From contig NC_084713.1 of NCBI RefSeq assembly GCF_033807575.1, forward strand, positions 22,667,389 through 22,731,388: a stretch of 64,000 bases of DNA. Direction: 5' to 3'. The stretch's first letter is position 1. Every line of letters begins with the position of its first letter. The DNA is from Cydia pomonella (taxonomy: Eukaryota > Arthropoda > Insecta > Lepidoptera > Tortricidae). A program made the translations under genes and the position numbers. The notes under the pieces are model-generated. The model was not told the origin of the DNA, did not search any database, and saw nothing but the letters and a program-made list of their open reading frames with translations. Below, in pieces: positions 43,819 to 54,927 of this stretch.

Positions 43819-44918
43819 ATGAATCAGCAGGTAAGTACTCAATTTATGTTCTTCATGTAACTGCCTCTGTCAATGGAATAGCAGCTATCTCATAAATGAA
43901 AAACGATATCTTTTAGTTTGACCACGTCAGGAAATTTCGAACCCCTTGAGTTCCCTGCTATGATGGATAGTCATTTTTGTATAGCATAAGAGTCTTATAT
44001 TTGAAAGTAATCCTTTAAAATAGAATCGATTAAAGTTTTGAAATTAGCCGTTGGTCGAAACTCACAAAAAGCAGGCCATGATTCATTATTGACTGAACGT
44101 AGAACTTTTCTCAATTACTACTGGCCAAGTCTTAAAACGTAAACTTATTTTTTTATCGATATTTATCGAATATATAGATCATCTACAGTAAAGTACATAA
44201 AGTCTTGAAGTTAGTTATTAGTTGATACTCGCAAAAAATGGCCCTCGAATCATTATTGGTCCAGCTGTGGAACGTGAACATATCACAATATCGAAACATA
44301 TCGAATAATATATTAAAAAAAAATTGGGTAGAGGGCACACCAACGCGCGCTGTTTAAAATTTCTAGAACTAGACTTGCCTTAAACCAGTACTGTAGCCGA
44401 GTCGCTAACGTGCTAGACTTCGGACTAGAGTACTGGCCAGGCATGGGTTCGAGTCCCACCGTGGTCGAATATTTTCGCTTTATTTGCGCCAGGTAAGACA
44501 TTAGATTGTCTTCGACCCGTGGAATACTCGTCCCATTGCTGAACAAACATTGGCTGTACATGTATATCATAGAGGCCAGCTGGGAAACCAGCAAGAGATA
44601 AAAAAAAAAAAAAACTAGACTTGCCTTTAAAACAGGATGTAGATGAGTCACCATCATATTGAGAACTTTGCTTACAAAAACTAAACAAATTTTTCTCATT
44701 TGTTGCAGTCCGATAAGAACCTGTCACCTGAACAAGTGCAGTATCAAAAAGACCTAATTTGCAGCCAAATCGTTTCGTTAAAATTAACGAAAGATGAGCT
44801 CCGATATGTCCAAGATTTTCCACATATTTCAGAAAAGATCAAGGCAATTGATATACACAATGCAGAACTTCAGAAAAGATTGCAAGAATTAGATTCCATT
44901 CGTAACAAGACCAAATAA
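43819..44918 (+). CDS. Small coiled-coil gene B, intact member of the micro-exon family
   Basis: Exon 1 is 43819-43830 (M-N-Q-Q) with a strong donor GTAAGT. The intron of 878 nt ends at 'catttgttgcag' (44708). Exon 2 is 44709-44918. The product is 73 residues: a short polar start ('SDKNLSPEQVQYQKD'), then two amphipathic helices ('SQIVSLKLTKDELRYV', 'IKAIDIHNAELQKRLQEL') and a basic tail 'RNKTK'. No signal peptide, cysteine motif or membrane segment, so probably an intracellular, possibly dimerising protein (inference). The intron carries a SINE and a partial internal duplication. Promoter block shared with gene A. I do not recognise the family by name; its location among bracovirus-type genes suggests a viral gene family. 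Confidence 0.68.
44382..44612 (+). mobile_element. tRNA-derived SINE in the intron of gene B
   Basis: Begins 'aaaccagtactgtagccgag', has a perfect B box 'ggttcgagtcc' near 44448, and ends in a 13-A tail. Target duplication 'aactagacttgcctt' flanks it at 44367-44381 and 44613-44627. Its body ('aacaaacattggctgtacat', 'gaggccagctgggaaaccag') does not match the two SINE families in the flanks. Confidence 0.88.
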
Positions 44919-44989
44919 ACGTGGATGTGTCATACGCACCATTAAAAAATTGCTTATGATAACATAATTAATATTTTTGTTTCTTTTAG

Positions 44990-45075
44990 TTTAATGGGAA
45001 TCAGGCCCTTAATCAGATACAACTAGAAATAGAACGACACGACAGATAGATTGTATTGATGAAACAATTTAAAAA
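44990..45075 (+). pseudogene. Possible fourth exon-2 remnant of the small gene family
   Basis: A splice-acceptor-like 'ttgtttcttttag' at 44984-44996 precedes a short frame starting 'FNGNQALNQIQLE', which recalls the exon-2 starts of genes A and C. It meets a stop after 19 codons, and no first exon is visible. Weak evidence; could be chance. Confidence 0.3.
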
Positions 45076-47050
45076 TCAGCTGCTTGACAACTAGATTCTC
45101 CTGAAATTAGTAGGGAATCAAATTTTCGATCCGTGGCTAAAATTTTATGAATTTTCATAAAACGTAAGGAATCAAATATTTAATTCGTGACAAGAGCTTT
45201 ATAAAGTTTTGTGAAATTAGATGAATTTTTATAAAATTTTATGAAATCAATGCTGCTATATACATAATGTCATCTCAAAACAGTTTATCTAAATTGTAAG
45301 TGGTGATTTAAGAAACTCATAGCATTTGTTATTAGGTTTGATAAATCATAATAAGTATAGATAACAATTCATGGTTGTTTTAAGTAATAAATCGCTGCAC
45401 TCCATTTTACTTTAACGTGTCAATATAAAACGATGGCGAACTTCATTATGAAACATTTTAAATTTAGACACGATGATCACGTGGCAAACCATGACCTACA
45501 AGCGACCCTCAGTTCATTCCACCGTCTAAACGTTGCTGCGTAATAATGTCGGTCATTGCACTTGTTTTTTAAGCAGCCGTGGCAATTGATTGCTATTAAA
45601 ACATTCATTACATCCTTATAAGCATAAAATGAATGTATGTTCAATCTACTCGAGTGTGGCATATGTAAGCGTTGTCTAAATAGCGCTACACAACAATGAT
45701 TTAGCATGTGTGTTCAAAGCATACAGGTATCTCACTCACACCTAGCGATAAACCTAAGAACGGAATTGTGAACGTGACCTTGGTCAACGTGTGTTAGGTC
45801 ACGGCAAGCCGATAATGTAAACTTGTTCCTCTTGCAGTGAACGGAGCTATTATTTCTAGGTTTTTCAAAAACATGTTACGATCTTTTGTCACGTTTTGCA
45901 CGTGTAAGCGCTCTCATAATGAAAACTTAATATAAATAATAGTTTTTTATATCGTAATATCTGGGGACGCAAAAGTCTAACTTCTTAATGGACGAAAGTC
46001 AATGGACAACGTGCATATAAACCGCTAATATCAATAAGGTGAAGCTAAGCCCTTTAGCGTGACAAAAGCCCTGTAGAAGAATGCCTAAATGACGTCACCT
46101 TAGCAATAAAGTTTTGAACAATTATCAAGATTTTATAAGTATATGCGCGCTGATGCAAAGAGGATAAAGAAACTAAATTAGTTTCTGAATTGCTTACCAT
46201 CATTAGCGACTATTTAGGTTTTTAATAACAGCATATTTTAGTCAGATTATTTTATTTGATTTTGCTATTAGAATATAAATTTTAGATAAATTTTATTATC
46301 ACCTTGCAAGACTTGGTAACATCATAAGTAACACACTCCCATAGATCAATATAGCACGCAAAATAAATGCACAGATTTATGTAAATCATATTTGATGATA
46401 AGCGCGTTTTCGTGGCTAATTAGATGACCTGTAAAATATTCGCTGAAAATAATTTTATGAGTAACAATTTCTGGTAATTTTTTTTTTATTAATTTGAAGC
46501 AATCATTTTTTGTAAATTTCTACTTGGGAATCATTCCTGTTCAACTTGGAACACATAGCTGGCTAGGGGCACGTGCCGGCATTTCGATCGTTTTAAGCTG
46601 AACTATCAGAGAATAGTTTGATGGGCAATAACTTAAGTTCTAATTTAAATTAAATTAGTTAAACGTATAGTAGCGGGCATTATATTTTAGTCATTAAATT
46701 ATGAACAGGCTCGATCGAGGGGTTATGGAGCTAGAAAAGCCTAGAAAGCTAAAAAGCTATTTGTGAGGGGTCTTGCTATTCTGGTCACGTTATTTGCAAG
46801 AATATAGTTGAGTTAGGTATCAAATGAAAACACTCGGTTTACATATTTATAATATTGCTTTTTTACGATTTAAAAATAATCAGCAAGGTAAAAATAAAAT
46901 AAAATAATAATTTATAGGTATTTCACATTTGATAAGAAAGATTACGGCCTACCACAGATACAGTTTATTTTAATCTCTATGGTGACTTAAATTTATCAGT
47001 TAAGGACTCCACAGACGTTGAAATAAACCTAGGTGTATTCAAATGATCTA
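45076..47050. other. Right-hand transition, no gene seen
   Basis: Viral-type A+T-rich sequence gives way to host-type sequence somewhere here. I see no recognised host repeat before about 46.7-47.0 kb and no gene. The 76-codon minus frame at 45477-45707 has no recognisable domain. The junction cannot be placed from sequence alone. Confidence 0.4.
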
Positions 47051-47054
47051 TCTT

Positions 47055-47145
47055 TTTGGCGAGCCACGTCTTGACAGACAGACGGACGGACTTACAACAA
47101 ATTGATCTTATAAGGGTTCCGTTTTTCCACGGAACCCTAAAAATA
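47055..47145. repeat. Short GGTTCCGT-type hairpin repeat
   Basis: 'agggttccgtttttccacgg' followed by 'aaccctaaaaa' forms a hairpin preceded by 'gacagacagacggacggac'. It is a remnant related to the ends of the larger GGTTCCGTA family and marks clear return to host-type DNA. Confidence 0.65.
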
Positions 47146-47329
47146 ATGAAACCTAATTGACCCAATCACCTTTTCCGTTTTCCAAGTCAGGAAAGTCACA
47201 CAAAAGCGAAAATTAAATTAAAGTTCGTGCTTAAATAAGTGAAACGGTCCGACCCTTCTCGCGCAAGTTGGTACCGACACCTTGAAAAGGGATCAAGGCT
47301 GTAGCGAACAATATAATAATTTCATACGC

Positions 47330-47695
47330 CGTTTATTATTGAAGGAATATTTTTTTATACTACGTCGGTGGCAAACAAGCATACGGCCTGCCTGATGGTA
47401 AGCAGTCTCCGTAGCCTATGTACACCTGCAACTCCAGAGGAGTTACATGCGCGTTGCCGACCCTAACCCCACCCCCTCGTTGAGCTCTGGCAACCTTACT
47501 CACCGGCAGGAACAGACTATGAGTAGGGTCAAGTGTTATTTGGCTGCGGTTTTCTGTAAGGTGTATATTATATACCTAGGAGCAATAGCCTTGCCGAAGA
47601 TAAATAAAATTGACTAAATCCCACAATAAGCTCAATAAGGTTTGCGTTTTAGGTACTTAGACAACGACATATTTATTATTATTTATTTATTTATT
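47330..47695 (-). repeat. Host repeat fragments
   Basis: 'cggcctgcctgatggtaagc' and 'cacctgcaactccagaggag' (47385-47450) are the family also at 6000-6060. At 47605-47680 a fragment of SINE family 1 on minus is visible ('gactaaatcccacaataagc'). Confidence 0.65.
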
Positions 47696-47699
47696 TTAA

Positions 47700-47943
47700 A
47701 CTTTATTGCACAATCGAAATAAATACAAATGGCGGACTTAATGCCTTAAGGCATTCTCTACCAGTCAACCATAGGGCAAAACAGAAATTCTCTAATTCTC
47801 ATATATGTATATATAAATTATTATAATTGAATTATAAATAATTACAACATAATATTGTACAGAAACAGTAGATTAAAATAAAATGAATACAGAAATAAAA
47901 TAAAAATACCCCACAAACTATTAGCCCCGTCAAAAATTAACTT
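47700..47943 (-). mobile_element. 3' untranslated tail of the RLE-type LINE
   Basis: Read on minus it runs from the stop codon to 'ggttgactggtagagaatgc', 'ttaaggcattaagtccgcc' and a 'caataaagtttaaataaata' tail at about 47700, so the 3' end of this LINE copy is complete. Confidence 0.75.
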
Positions 47944-49343
47944 TTAAGCCCCGAACTGTTCCCTACCTGGCCCAAACGTTCCAAATATGCCAGCTGCGTT
48001 GCCACGCTGAATGGCTAAGGATATTTGTTGGACCAGATAAGATCCAGCCCGGGGGTCGCAGCCTCTGTCCCTCAACCGGCGTCCAATATCTCTAACCAGC
48101 TTCTTGGCCTCGGCGCACCATGGCCCAGCCGTCTCGACAGCGACTGGAATAAAGTCATACACTGGTCCGAGGTTGGCGTATTTCCCATGTTTAAACTTAG
48201 CAGCAGCCTCAGCCGCTGCACCTGCCTTCTTACTTGTGTGGCTGACATGAGTGGGAGCAAAAGTACACACACATGTGGCATCCCACAGCAGGCTCCGACC
48301 TTTTGCCCACGGGACCAGTGTTAGACCGTCCGGCCTTTTGCCATCTGTACGGCTTAAACCAGGGGGTTCCAAAATACAGGGTATGTTTGCCGAGACCAAG
48401 GCGCGTCGAATCAGCTCATTAATAGCTTGGTGCCTAGGTATTCGTCCCACACACCGCACACAACTGAGACCGTGGTGCCCATTAAATTCGACCATTGCTC
48501 CACAAGGACATCTGTGGGGCTCACATACTTTACTTCCAAGCCGTAAGGCAACGCTCACCCTCACAGTGTCATTGTCTAGCAACGTTCCTAAGTGGGGCGA
48601 TGGCAACGCGTGTAGCCAAGCCCCTGACTCGGGCTCCGCAACAGCCTTCAATCGTGCCGCATCTGCCCCAAGAGTGCCGTCCAACAAACTCGTATGTATA
48701 TTTTTACAGAGAATGTCGTCCCAAAGCCTTTGTGATGCAAGATTCTCCGGTTGTAAACCTTCTGGAGAGCGAAAAGACCACTCAACTAACGCCTCACGAA
48801 CAAACGGAACGTAGATACTGCCACCATCTAAACATAACATTTTAGCGACAAGTACCGACGACGCGTGAGCCGAGGCAAGAAAAGCGATAACCCCGACATC
48901 CTGCATGGCACGGACTCCTACACCCCCATAACGAGTGGGAAGTGTTGCCTGCCTCCACTGAACCTCATCGAAGTGTACGTTCAAGATGGATTCGAGGCCC
49001 CGCCTGAGTACACCGTCGAAGTCACTGACATCTTGCCTAAAAAACCAAGTAGGCGCCGTCCTTAGTGTATACATTATGCGTGGCATCGCAAAACAATTGC
49101 GTAACAGAACCAGAGCCACATGCGCCGACAACTGATTTAATAGCTGTAAGGAAGAGTCCAGCGCCGTCGTCTTCGCCTGGAGCACCGAGCTCACCCCGTT
49201 AGGGAAAATTGGAGCTCCAAGGAGACAAAATGTTGACTTGTTAAGTAACCTGATGCCGGGCAACACTGACTCAAAATCTGATAGGGAAGTGTGCGTTAAG
49301 GAGCCGCAAGGAAACAGCTCACACTTCGAGGAATTAATTTCCA
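47944..49343 (-). pseudogene. RLE-type LINE ORF, C-terminal part
   Basis: Encodes the C-terminal part of a non-LTR retrotransposon protein that ends in a restriction-like endonuclease rather than carrying an N-terminal AP endonuclease. Visible are a zinc-knuckle-like stretch 'CEPHRCPCGAMVEFNGHHGL' with a following Cys, then 'GRIPRHQAINELIRRAL', then 'KRPDGLTL ... LLWDATCV', which fits the PD...D core of the nuclease. Such elements (R2, NeSL, Hero and relatives) cut at preferred sites. The frame is open to 49383, but sequence before 49343 belongs to an inserted element. Continues 5' at 50236-50569. Confidence 0.82.
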
Positions 49344-50226
49344 GGGTAAGTAATAGAACGTATACAAACTTATAATATATCACTCTGAATGTATAAATTC
49401 AATTTGTATAATTTTGATCGGAATAACATTCAATTGCAATAACATGCAATATGTATAACAACGAATTCTATAATTGTAAATTGTATAATAAACACTACAT
49501 ATATCATTGTTTACGATAACATTAGAAAGGTATAACGTTGAAATAATATAATATACAAAACAAATATCATACATTAAAAATAAGCGCCTACTATTTGTGT
49601 TTGTGTTGTGTGTGTATTGGTTTTTTTAAATTATTATGAAATGAGCAATGTATTTGAAACATCTATACTATGCGAATTTATATTTCAACGTAGTTTGCTC
49701 CGTATTTATCTATTACAGATTGCAGCTTTTTTCTGTGGTAATTCTGGTGCTAATTTCTTTATCTAGAGGGTCACAGTTCTAACCTAACCTAACCCACTTT
49801 TCTGTTAACAGTTTCTTTTTCCGAAGCCTCAGAGTTCTAACGTAACCTGCTACCTATTCTGGAAACAATTTATTTATCTAGGGGGTCACAGTTCTAACCT
49901 AACCTAACCCACTTTTAGCAGTTTTTTTTCTAGCAGTGTGTTCTATGAGGTTTGAAATTCTAGGTCATCCTACTAATTTTACTACTTAATTATATAAGAT
50001 GATATTTATATTTTAATATGTGTATATTATGACAGTTATATGAAATGAGCTTAACTTATATGTATATTATACCAAACAGCCATATGTATGTCGTATGTTA
50101 TATTATTTTTATGTTATACTAATTGAAAGTATACGTTTACTTTATTATACATAAGATTAGTATACATTTTTAACGTTTGTAAACTGAAATTATTCCAAAA
50201 GTGCGTATATATTATAGGACGCACCC
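49344..50226. mobile_element. 883-bp non-autonomous DNA element inside the LINE
   Basis: Begins 'gggtaagtaatagaacgtat' and ends 'ataggacgcaccc', giving short GGGT/ACCC inverted ends. The 9-mer TAATTTCCA is duplicated on both sides (49335-49343 and 50227-50235), and removing the insert restores continuity of the LINE at this point. It is A+T-rich with an internal near-tandem 'ggtcacagttctaacctaac' (49768 and 49881). A 9-bp duplication is typical of Mutator-like elements; the superfamily is not certain. Confidence 0.8.
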
Positions 50227-50235
50227 TAATTTCCA

Positions 50236-50569
50236 AACCGAGGGACCGCAACGCCGGCAAGAGCCTAGCGATATCAGCAAGGACGGCTCCAGAACCACCT
50301 CCTATAGTGCCATCGTCGAGATACCAAACATTCAAGGGTGATTCCAAAGCCGTGATTGCACTCTGCATTGCTAGGCAAAAAACGAGAGGGCCCAAAGGGT
50401 CGCCTTGCTGAGCACCGACCTGCGAAGCGATCTCACTGCCATCATAAAAAAGGTTGCTAGGGGAAGAATAACACTGAAACAGGAAAGGGTATAGTGACGG
50501 AGTGTGATTTTTAACTTCTTTTAAGATTACATCCCTTTCAACAGTGTTAAAGGCATTCTTTATATCCAA
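50236..50569 (-). pseudogene. RLE-type LINE ORF, reverse transcriptase palm
   Basis: On minus it encodes 'MDIKNAFNTVERDVIL', the 'GAQQGDPLGPLVFCLAMQ' fingers/palm block, and 'VWYLDDGTIGG' with the YxDD catalytic aspartates. The 5' part of the element is missing; a SINE of family 1 abuts at 50573. Together with 47944-49343 this is one 5'-truncated copy. Confidence 0.85.
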
Positions 50570-50572
50570 TTA

Positions 50573-50718
50573 TATTATGTATATATAAATATTTAAAGCA
50601 CCCATGACTCAGAAACATATATCCGTGCTCATCACACAAATAAATGCTAGGATTTGAACCCAGGACCATCGGCTTCATAGGCAGGGTCACTACCCACTAG
50701 GCCAGACCGGTCGTCAAC
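50573..50718 (-). mobile_element. SINE family 1, partial
   Basis: 'cacccatgactcagaaacat' to 'actaggccagaccggtcg', the head half of the family also at 12240 and 22395, on minus. Confidence 0.8.
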
Positions 50719-50809
50719 TCGAATGCGTTGCTGTCACACTCGTTTGACCTAATTTTTTGTCGTAAAAACTCGTAGTCCGATCTTTCAATCTGTCCTAATG
50801 TGACCTGTC

Positions 50810-51305
50810 CTAGCCTAGTGGGTGACCGTGCCTATGAAGCCGATCCCGGATACAAATCCGGTTAAGGGCATTTATTTGTGTGATGAGCATGAATATATTT
50901 GTACCTGAGTCATGGATGTTTCCTATGTATTTAAGTATTTATAAATATGTAGATATGTAATGTATACAGTATGTATATTAACTAAAACCATTTACTCAAA
51001 CCTGTAAATGTTTAGCTCATGCTGAGTAACTTTTATTATACTCCGAAATCACGAAAAAAAAAAGACTCTCCCATAGAAAATTTCGTCAGACCAGCCAAAA
51101 TTTACGATATAGCTAAATACTATTTTGTGATTTCGGGGTTTATCCCATAGTGAATGTTCCTCAGTATTTACGGGTTTGAGTAAATGGTTTTAATTAATAA
51201 ACATACTGTAGGTATATCGTTGTCTGAGTAAGCCACAAAGCCTTATTGAGCTTACTGTGGGACTTAGTCAAATTGTGTAATAATGTCCTATAGTATTTAT
51301 TTATT
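50810..51305 (+). mobile_element. SINE family 1 split by a MITE
   Basis: The SINE head (50812-50975, 'agcctagtgggtgaccgtgc') and its tail (51205-51305, 'ccttattgagcttactgtgg') are separated by about 210 bp. That insert has inverted ends 'taaaaccatttactcaaacc' (from 50983) and 'ggtttgagtaaatggtttta' (to 51192). Confidence 0.8.
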
Positions 51306-51915
51306 TTATAGCATCGACGAATTTTTGAAGGCTTAAATTATGAGTTACATACCTAGAGTATATTATAATTGATTATATTATATCATCTTTTTGGATTTCA
51401 CGGGCCTATAAATTCCGGTCTTTTGATAGGCTTGCGTGGGGATATAGATCCAACACGTAGAGGCCCCTTGGAGAGCTTTAATGTCATGTAAAACGCCTCC
51501 TGGAACCCGTTCACAGGCCCAACAATAGACACCCATGAACCGGTCGCAGCAGGCATTGGGACTATTGTAGTAAAAGTGAACAGTATAACGGTCTATGGAT
51601 TGAAGTTTGGGAGGACAATGAGACTGGGTTATTGCAAAGACGTCCGGACACCTGCCATAACAATGTTTTCACTAGTTATCGAGGCAGGCGGTGACTCGCC
51701 GCCCACTAGATGGGGCCCCGGAAAATGCCATCGTGAAGACGACCAGGAGCAACACCTATTATTATTTTCATCTATTATTATTTTTTATCAGATTTTATTT
51801 CTAATGATTTTTATTTCTTATTTTTATTCAATACTTTTTGTAAATAATTGACATGTAATATTAATATTATACAATAAATGATTATGATTATTATTTTATT
51901 ATGATTATTTATAAT
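51306..51915 (+). repeat. LINE 3' end fragments
   Basis: 'gcatcgacgaatttttgaag' at 51311 is the plus-strand counterpart of the remnant near 17150. From about 51376 another 3' segment ('ctcgccgcccactagatggg', 'acaataaatgattatgatta') ends in an ATGATT tail. The 91-codon frame at 51576-51851 is inside it and is not a host gene. Confidence 0.6.
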
Positions 51916-52189
51916 AATGTCAGTACCGTCCCAACTCCCAAACAGCCCCCGGTGGCCTAACTTCCGTTCCGTTCATATCCAGTTACAGCAAATACGGCGG
52001 CGTAATATTAGATAAGGGTAATTGTGGACTCCATAAATTGGGTAGGCTGTACGGTGACTTGTTTTAGCGGTTGGCCTGTTAGGCTATTTTTGTTGCAATA
52101 GTGTGTAAATCTAATATGAGCGACAAATTAAACCAAATACATAATGTATCCGTGTAATCATTAATGGAGAAGTATTTTTTAAGTTACAC

Positions 52190-52340
52190 TTAGGCTGATT
52201 TAGACGGCACGCGATCTCGCATGTGTTTTTGAGTTACATTGCGGACTATTGAGGTTACAACCAATTTGGCCGACCGATCAAATATCGCAATGTAATGAAA
52301 GTCGCATGCGAGTTCTTGCACCGTCTAAATAAGGCCTTAA
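52190..52340. mobile_element. 151-bp MITE
   Basis: 'ttaggctgatttagacggca' and 'tgcaccgtctaaataaggcc' are inverted ends, continuing inward with 'cgatctcgcatg' against 'catgcgag'. Confidence 0.75.
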
Positions 52341-53245
52341 TTATGATGTCGTAATTAATTTTTCAAAATTTACCGAGCAGCAATGTACGTACATTCCTAG
52401 GTATAATCGGGGACATTCGCGGTGAACCAGTTCAGATTTTTTTTGCCTCGATCCTTACGAGCGAGCTAAACTGCGCCTCCCATAGAGATGTACAACTATT
52501 TTGGAAATAATAAATAATCTTTATGTCTGAATCTATTCTTGTCCGCCAGGAATAGTTGACTGTATAATGAAGTCGATTGAGTTAGCGGAAATCGAGTCAA
52601 CGAAGTGGCTTTTTCCCCGAGGACTGCGCGCGACTCGAGTAAGAACTTCAAATGCTTATGTAAAACATCAATGAATGCTCAAGTGCGTAAAGCGTTGTTT
52701 AACTAAAATAAAATAAATAAATGATTCATCTTATAATATACATATTTGTGTAATAATGTCCTATAATATTTATTTATTTATACACCTGTGCTGGACACAG
52801 GCTTCCTCTCATGCGTGACAGAATTTGGGTTATAGTCCCCATACTGCGTTGGACCTATGCGGGTTGAAGACTTCACATACACCTTAGTGAATTTCTTCGC
52901 TGATGTATGCAGGTTTATTATGTATGCATTATGATGTTTTACTTCGCCGAAAAACTAGTAAATCATGGATTTTTTGTTTGAAGAAACATCACTTTTGACA
53001 CTGACATATCCGATCCATATCGTATAGATCTAATATTTGACGTATTTTAAAGTTCGAATCGGGCCGATATAGTTACATATGTACAATTTAACTGTTTGCC
53101 AGTCCCTAAAGTCTATATAGGTGACATTCGGATGGCTACTTATATGATGTATTAATCCGAGCTTACTCACATAAGATATTGCATACATGTATGAGGAAAG
53201 GAGTAGGCAGGTAGTATAATGAAGTCAATTGTGTAGGTAGCGAAA
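52341..53245. other. No gene; SINE and MITE fragments
   Basis: 52780-52925 is a reversed fragment of SINE family 2 ('gcctcctctcatg'-like and 'cttcacatacaccttagtga'). 52980-53070 is half of a MITE ('atccgatccatatcgtatag', 'gttcgaatcgggccg'). No gene seen. Confidence 0.5.
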
Positions 53246-53757
53246 TTGAGCCAGACCGGGCGCCGCCGCCGTGCCCCCCGGGGCTCGATGCCAAAGGCCG
53301 TAACTAGGGCGAGCGCACAATAGTCAAGGAGTCAACACGTGTTGCATCAGTCGCTGCATTACTGCTGCAGTAATGCTGGTGATTATTGAGTCAGCCCGGC
53401 CGCCGTGTCCGCCGGGGCTCGATGGTACAGGCCGTAACTAGGACGAGCGCACAATAGTGAAGGAGTCAACACGTGATGCTGCCGACTATTGAGTCAGTCC
53501 GGCCGCCGTGTCCCCCAGGGCTCGATGGTACAGACCAGAGCTAGGACGAGCGCACAATAGTGAAGGAGTCAACACGTGATGCTGCCGACTATTGAGTCAG
53601 CCCGGCCGCCGTGTCCCCCGGGGCTCGATGGTACAGGCCAGAGCTAGGACGAGCGCACAATAGTGAAGAAGTCAACACGTAATGCTGCCGACTATTGAGT
53701 CAGTCCGGCCGCCGTGTCCCCCGGGGCTCGATGGTACAGGCCAGAGCTAGGACGAGG
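53246..53757. repeat. 103-bp GC-rich minisatellite, about 4.5 units
   Basis: The word 'cgccgtgtcc' recurs at 53401, 53504, 53607 and 53710, exactly 103 bp apart, with a divergent first unit starting near 53246. Each unit holds 'gggctcgatggtacagg' and 'gaaggagtcaacacgtgatg'. Much richer in G+C than surroundings. Confidence 0.92.
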
Positions 53758-54927
53758 TGGCACTAGAGTCACAAGTTTACATAATAATTGTTTGGACACC
53801 AGGAGGCCACGAACTCATATTTTAATATTATTTTGTTATCATTCGAGGGTGCATCGTACTTGTCCGTATTCATAACTGCAAAAGTGCATACTCACTTTAG
53901 GAATGGATTGATTCATAAAGTGGCTATGCAATTTTTACAGCTTGCTGTACATGTATTGGCGCGAGCGCTCGGGCATATGATAATAAAATGACATCAAAAC
54001 GTACGTTAGAATCGACTTCAAGGTCTAGGTCGAGAAATGTCACCCCGCGAGCACCCCTCGCCGCCACAGTAATAGAGGCGCCACAAGCAGGCATTATGTA
54101 AAATCTTCATTTTCACAATTTTAATAATAAATGAAAATTAGGGGAAAACGATAACTTTACCTACATCAATTATTTTCAATGTTTTATTTAATTCGAATCT
54201 GAGAGATCCGTATACTCGTAGTGTTAGTAGTACAACCCGATCTTAAAATTAATTAAGTTTACTGTTATTCTGATTACTTAACATTGATTTAAAAGTGACT
54301 GTAAAAGTTGCTTCAAAAATATTGGAATTAAAAAATGTTATGGACACCGGCTTCTTATTTCCTAGCGGCAATTATTATAAAACTGGGAATAGACATAGAC
54401 ATAAAAAAAAAATATTCAACATGACATGAAATGGCAGAGTTAACAGACAGTGACATTTAATACAAATATGCCTTAAATTTAGACTTAAAAACTAAGAAAT
54501 TGTGTTGTATATATGAGGGAGAAATATTCATGAGTGTTAAAAAGGAGCTTGCCTCAGCATAGTGTTGCGGTGTATTTACTACAACGCTGGTTTTCAGGCA
54601 GACCCTTGATATATTATCCCTTACTCGCTGTTACTCGTATTCGGAAACTAATCATAAAACTATACAAATACAAATGTGCCATTATAACAATTTAGTATCT
54701 GGATCAGTATTTTCAATCGGAAGCCTTTCAAAGAGTTTACACCCACCACACACTAGCGTCTTTTGAGCGTCGGCGTCCAGTCAGCGCTATGGAAAATGGC
54801 GTCGCTGCGCAGTTGCGCCAACGTAGCGTCAAGCAGCAGCCATTGAGTTGACTAGATGCCGACGCTCGGGATGACTCTAAAAACCCGTCTAAGCAAGGAA
54901 ATAAAATAAAAATAACTTAAATAAATG
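53758..54927. other. No gene; repeat at 54745-54890
   Basis: At 54750-54890 'actagcgtcttttgagcgtc' and following GC-rich words look like a host dispersed repeat. The 67-codon frame at 53788-53991 is unsupported. Confidence 0.4.

Noticed and set aside
44313..44823. Two minus-strand frames of 128 and 132 codons
   Set aside because: They overlap the intron SINE and exon 2 of gene B in antisense; the 'GGTRTHAWPVL' style ending is the reverse of the SINE B box.
48025..49065. Plus-strand frames up to 187 codons
   Set aside because: Antisense shadows of the RLE-type LINE ORF.
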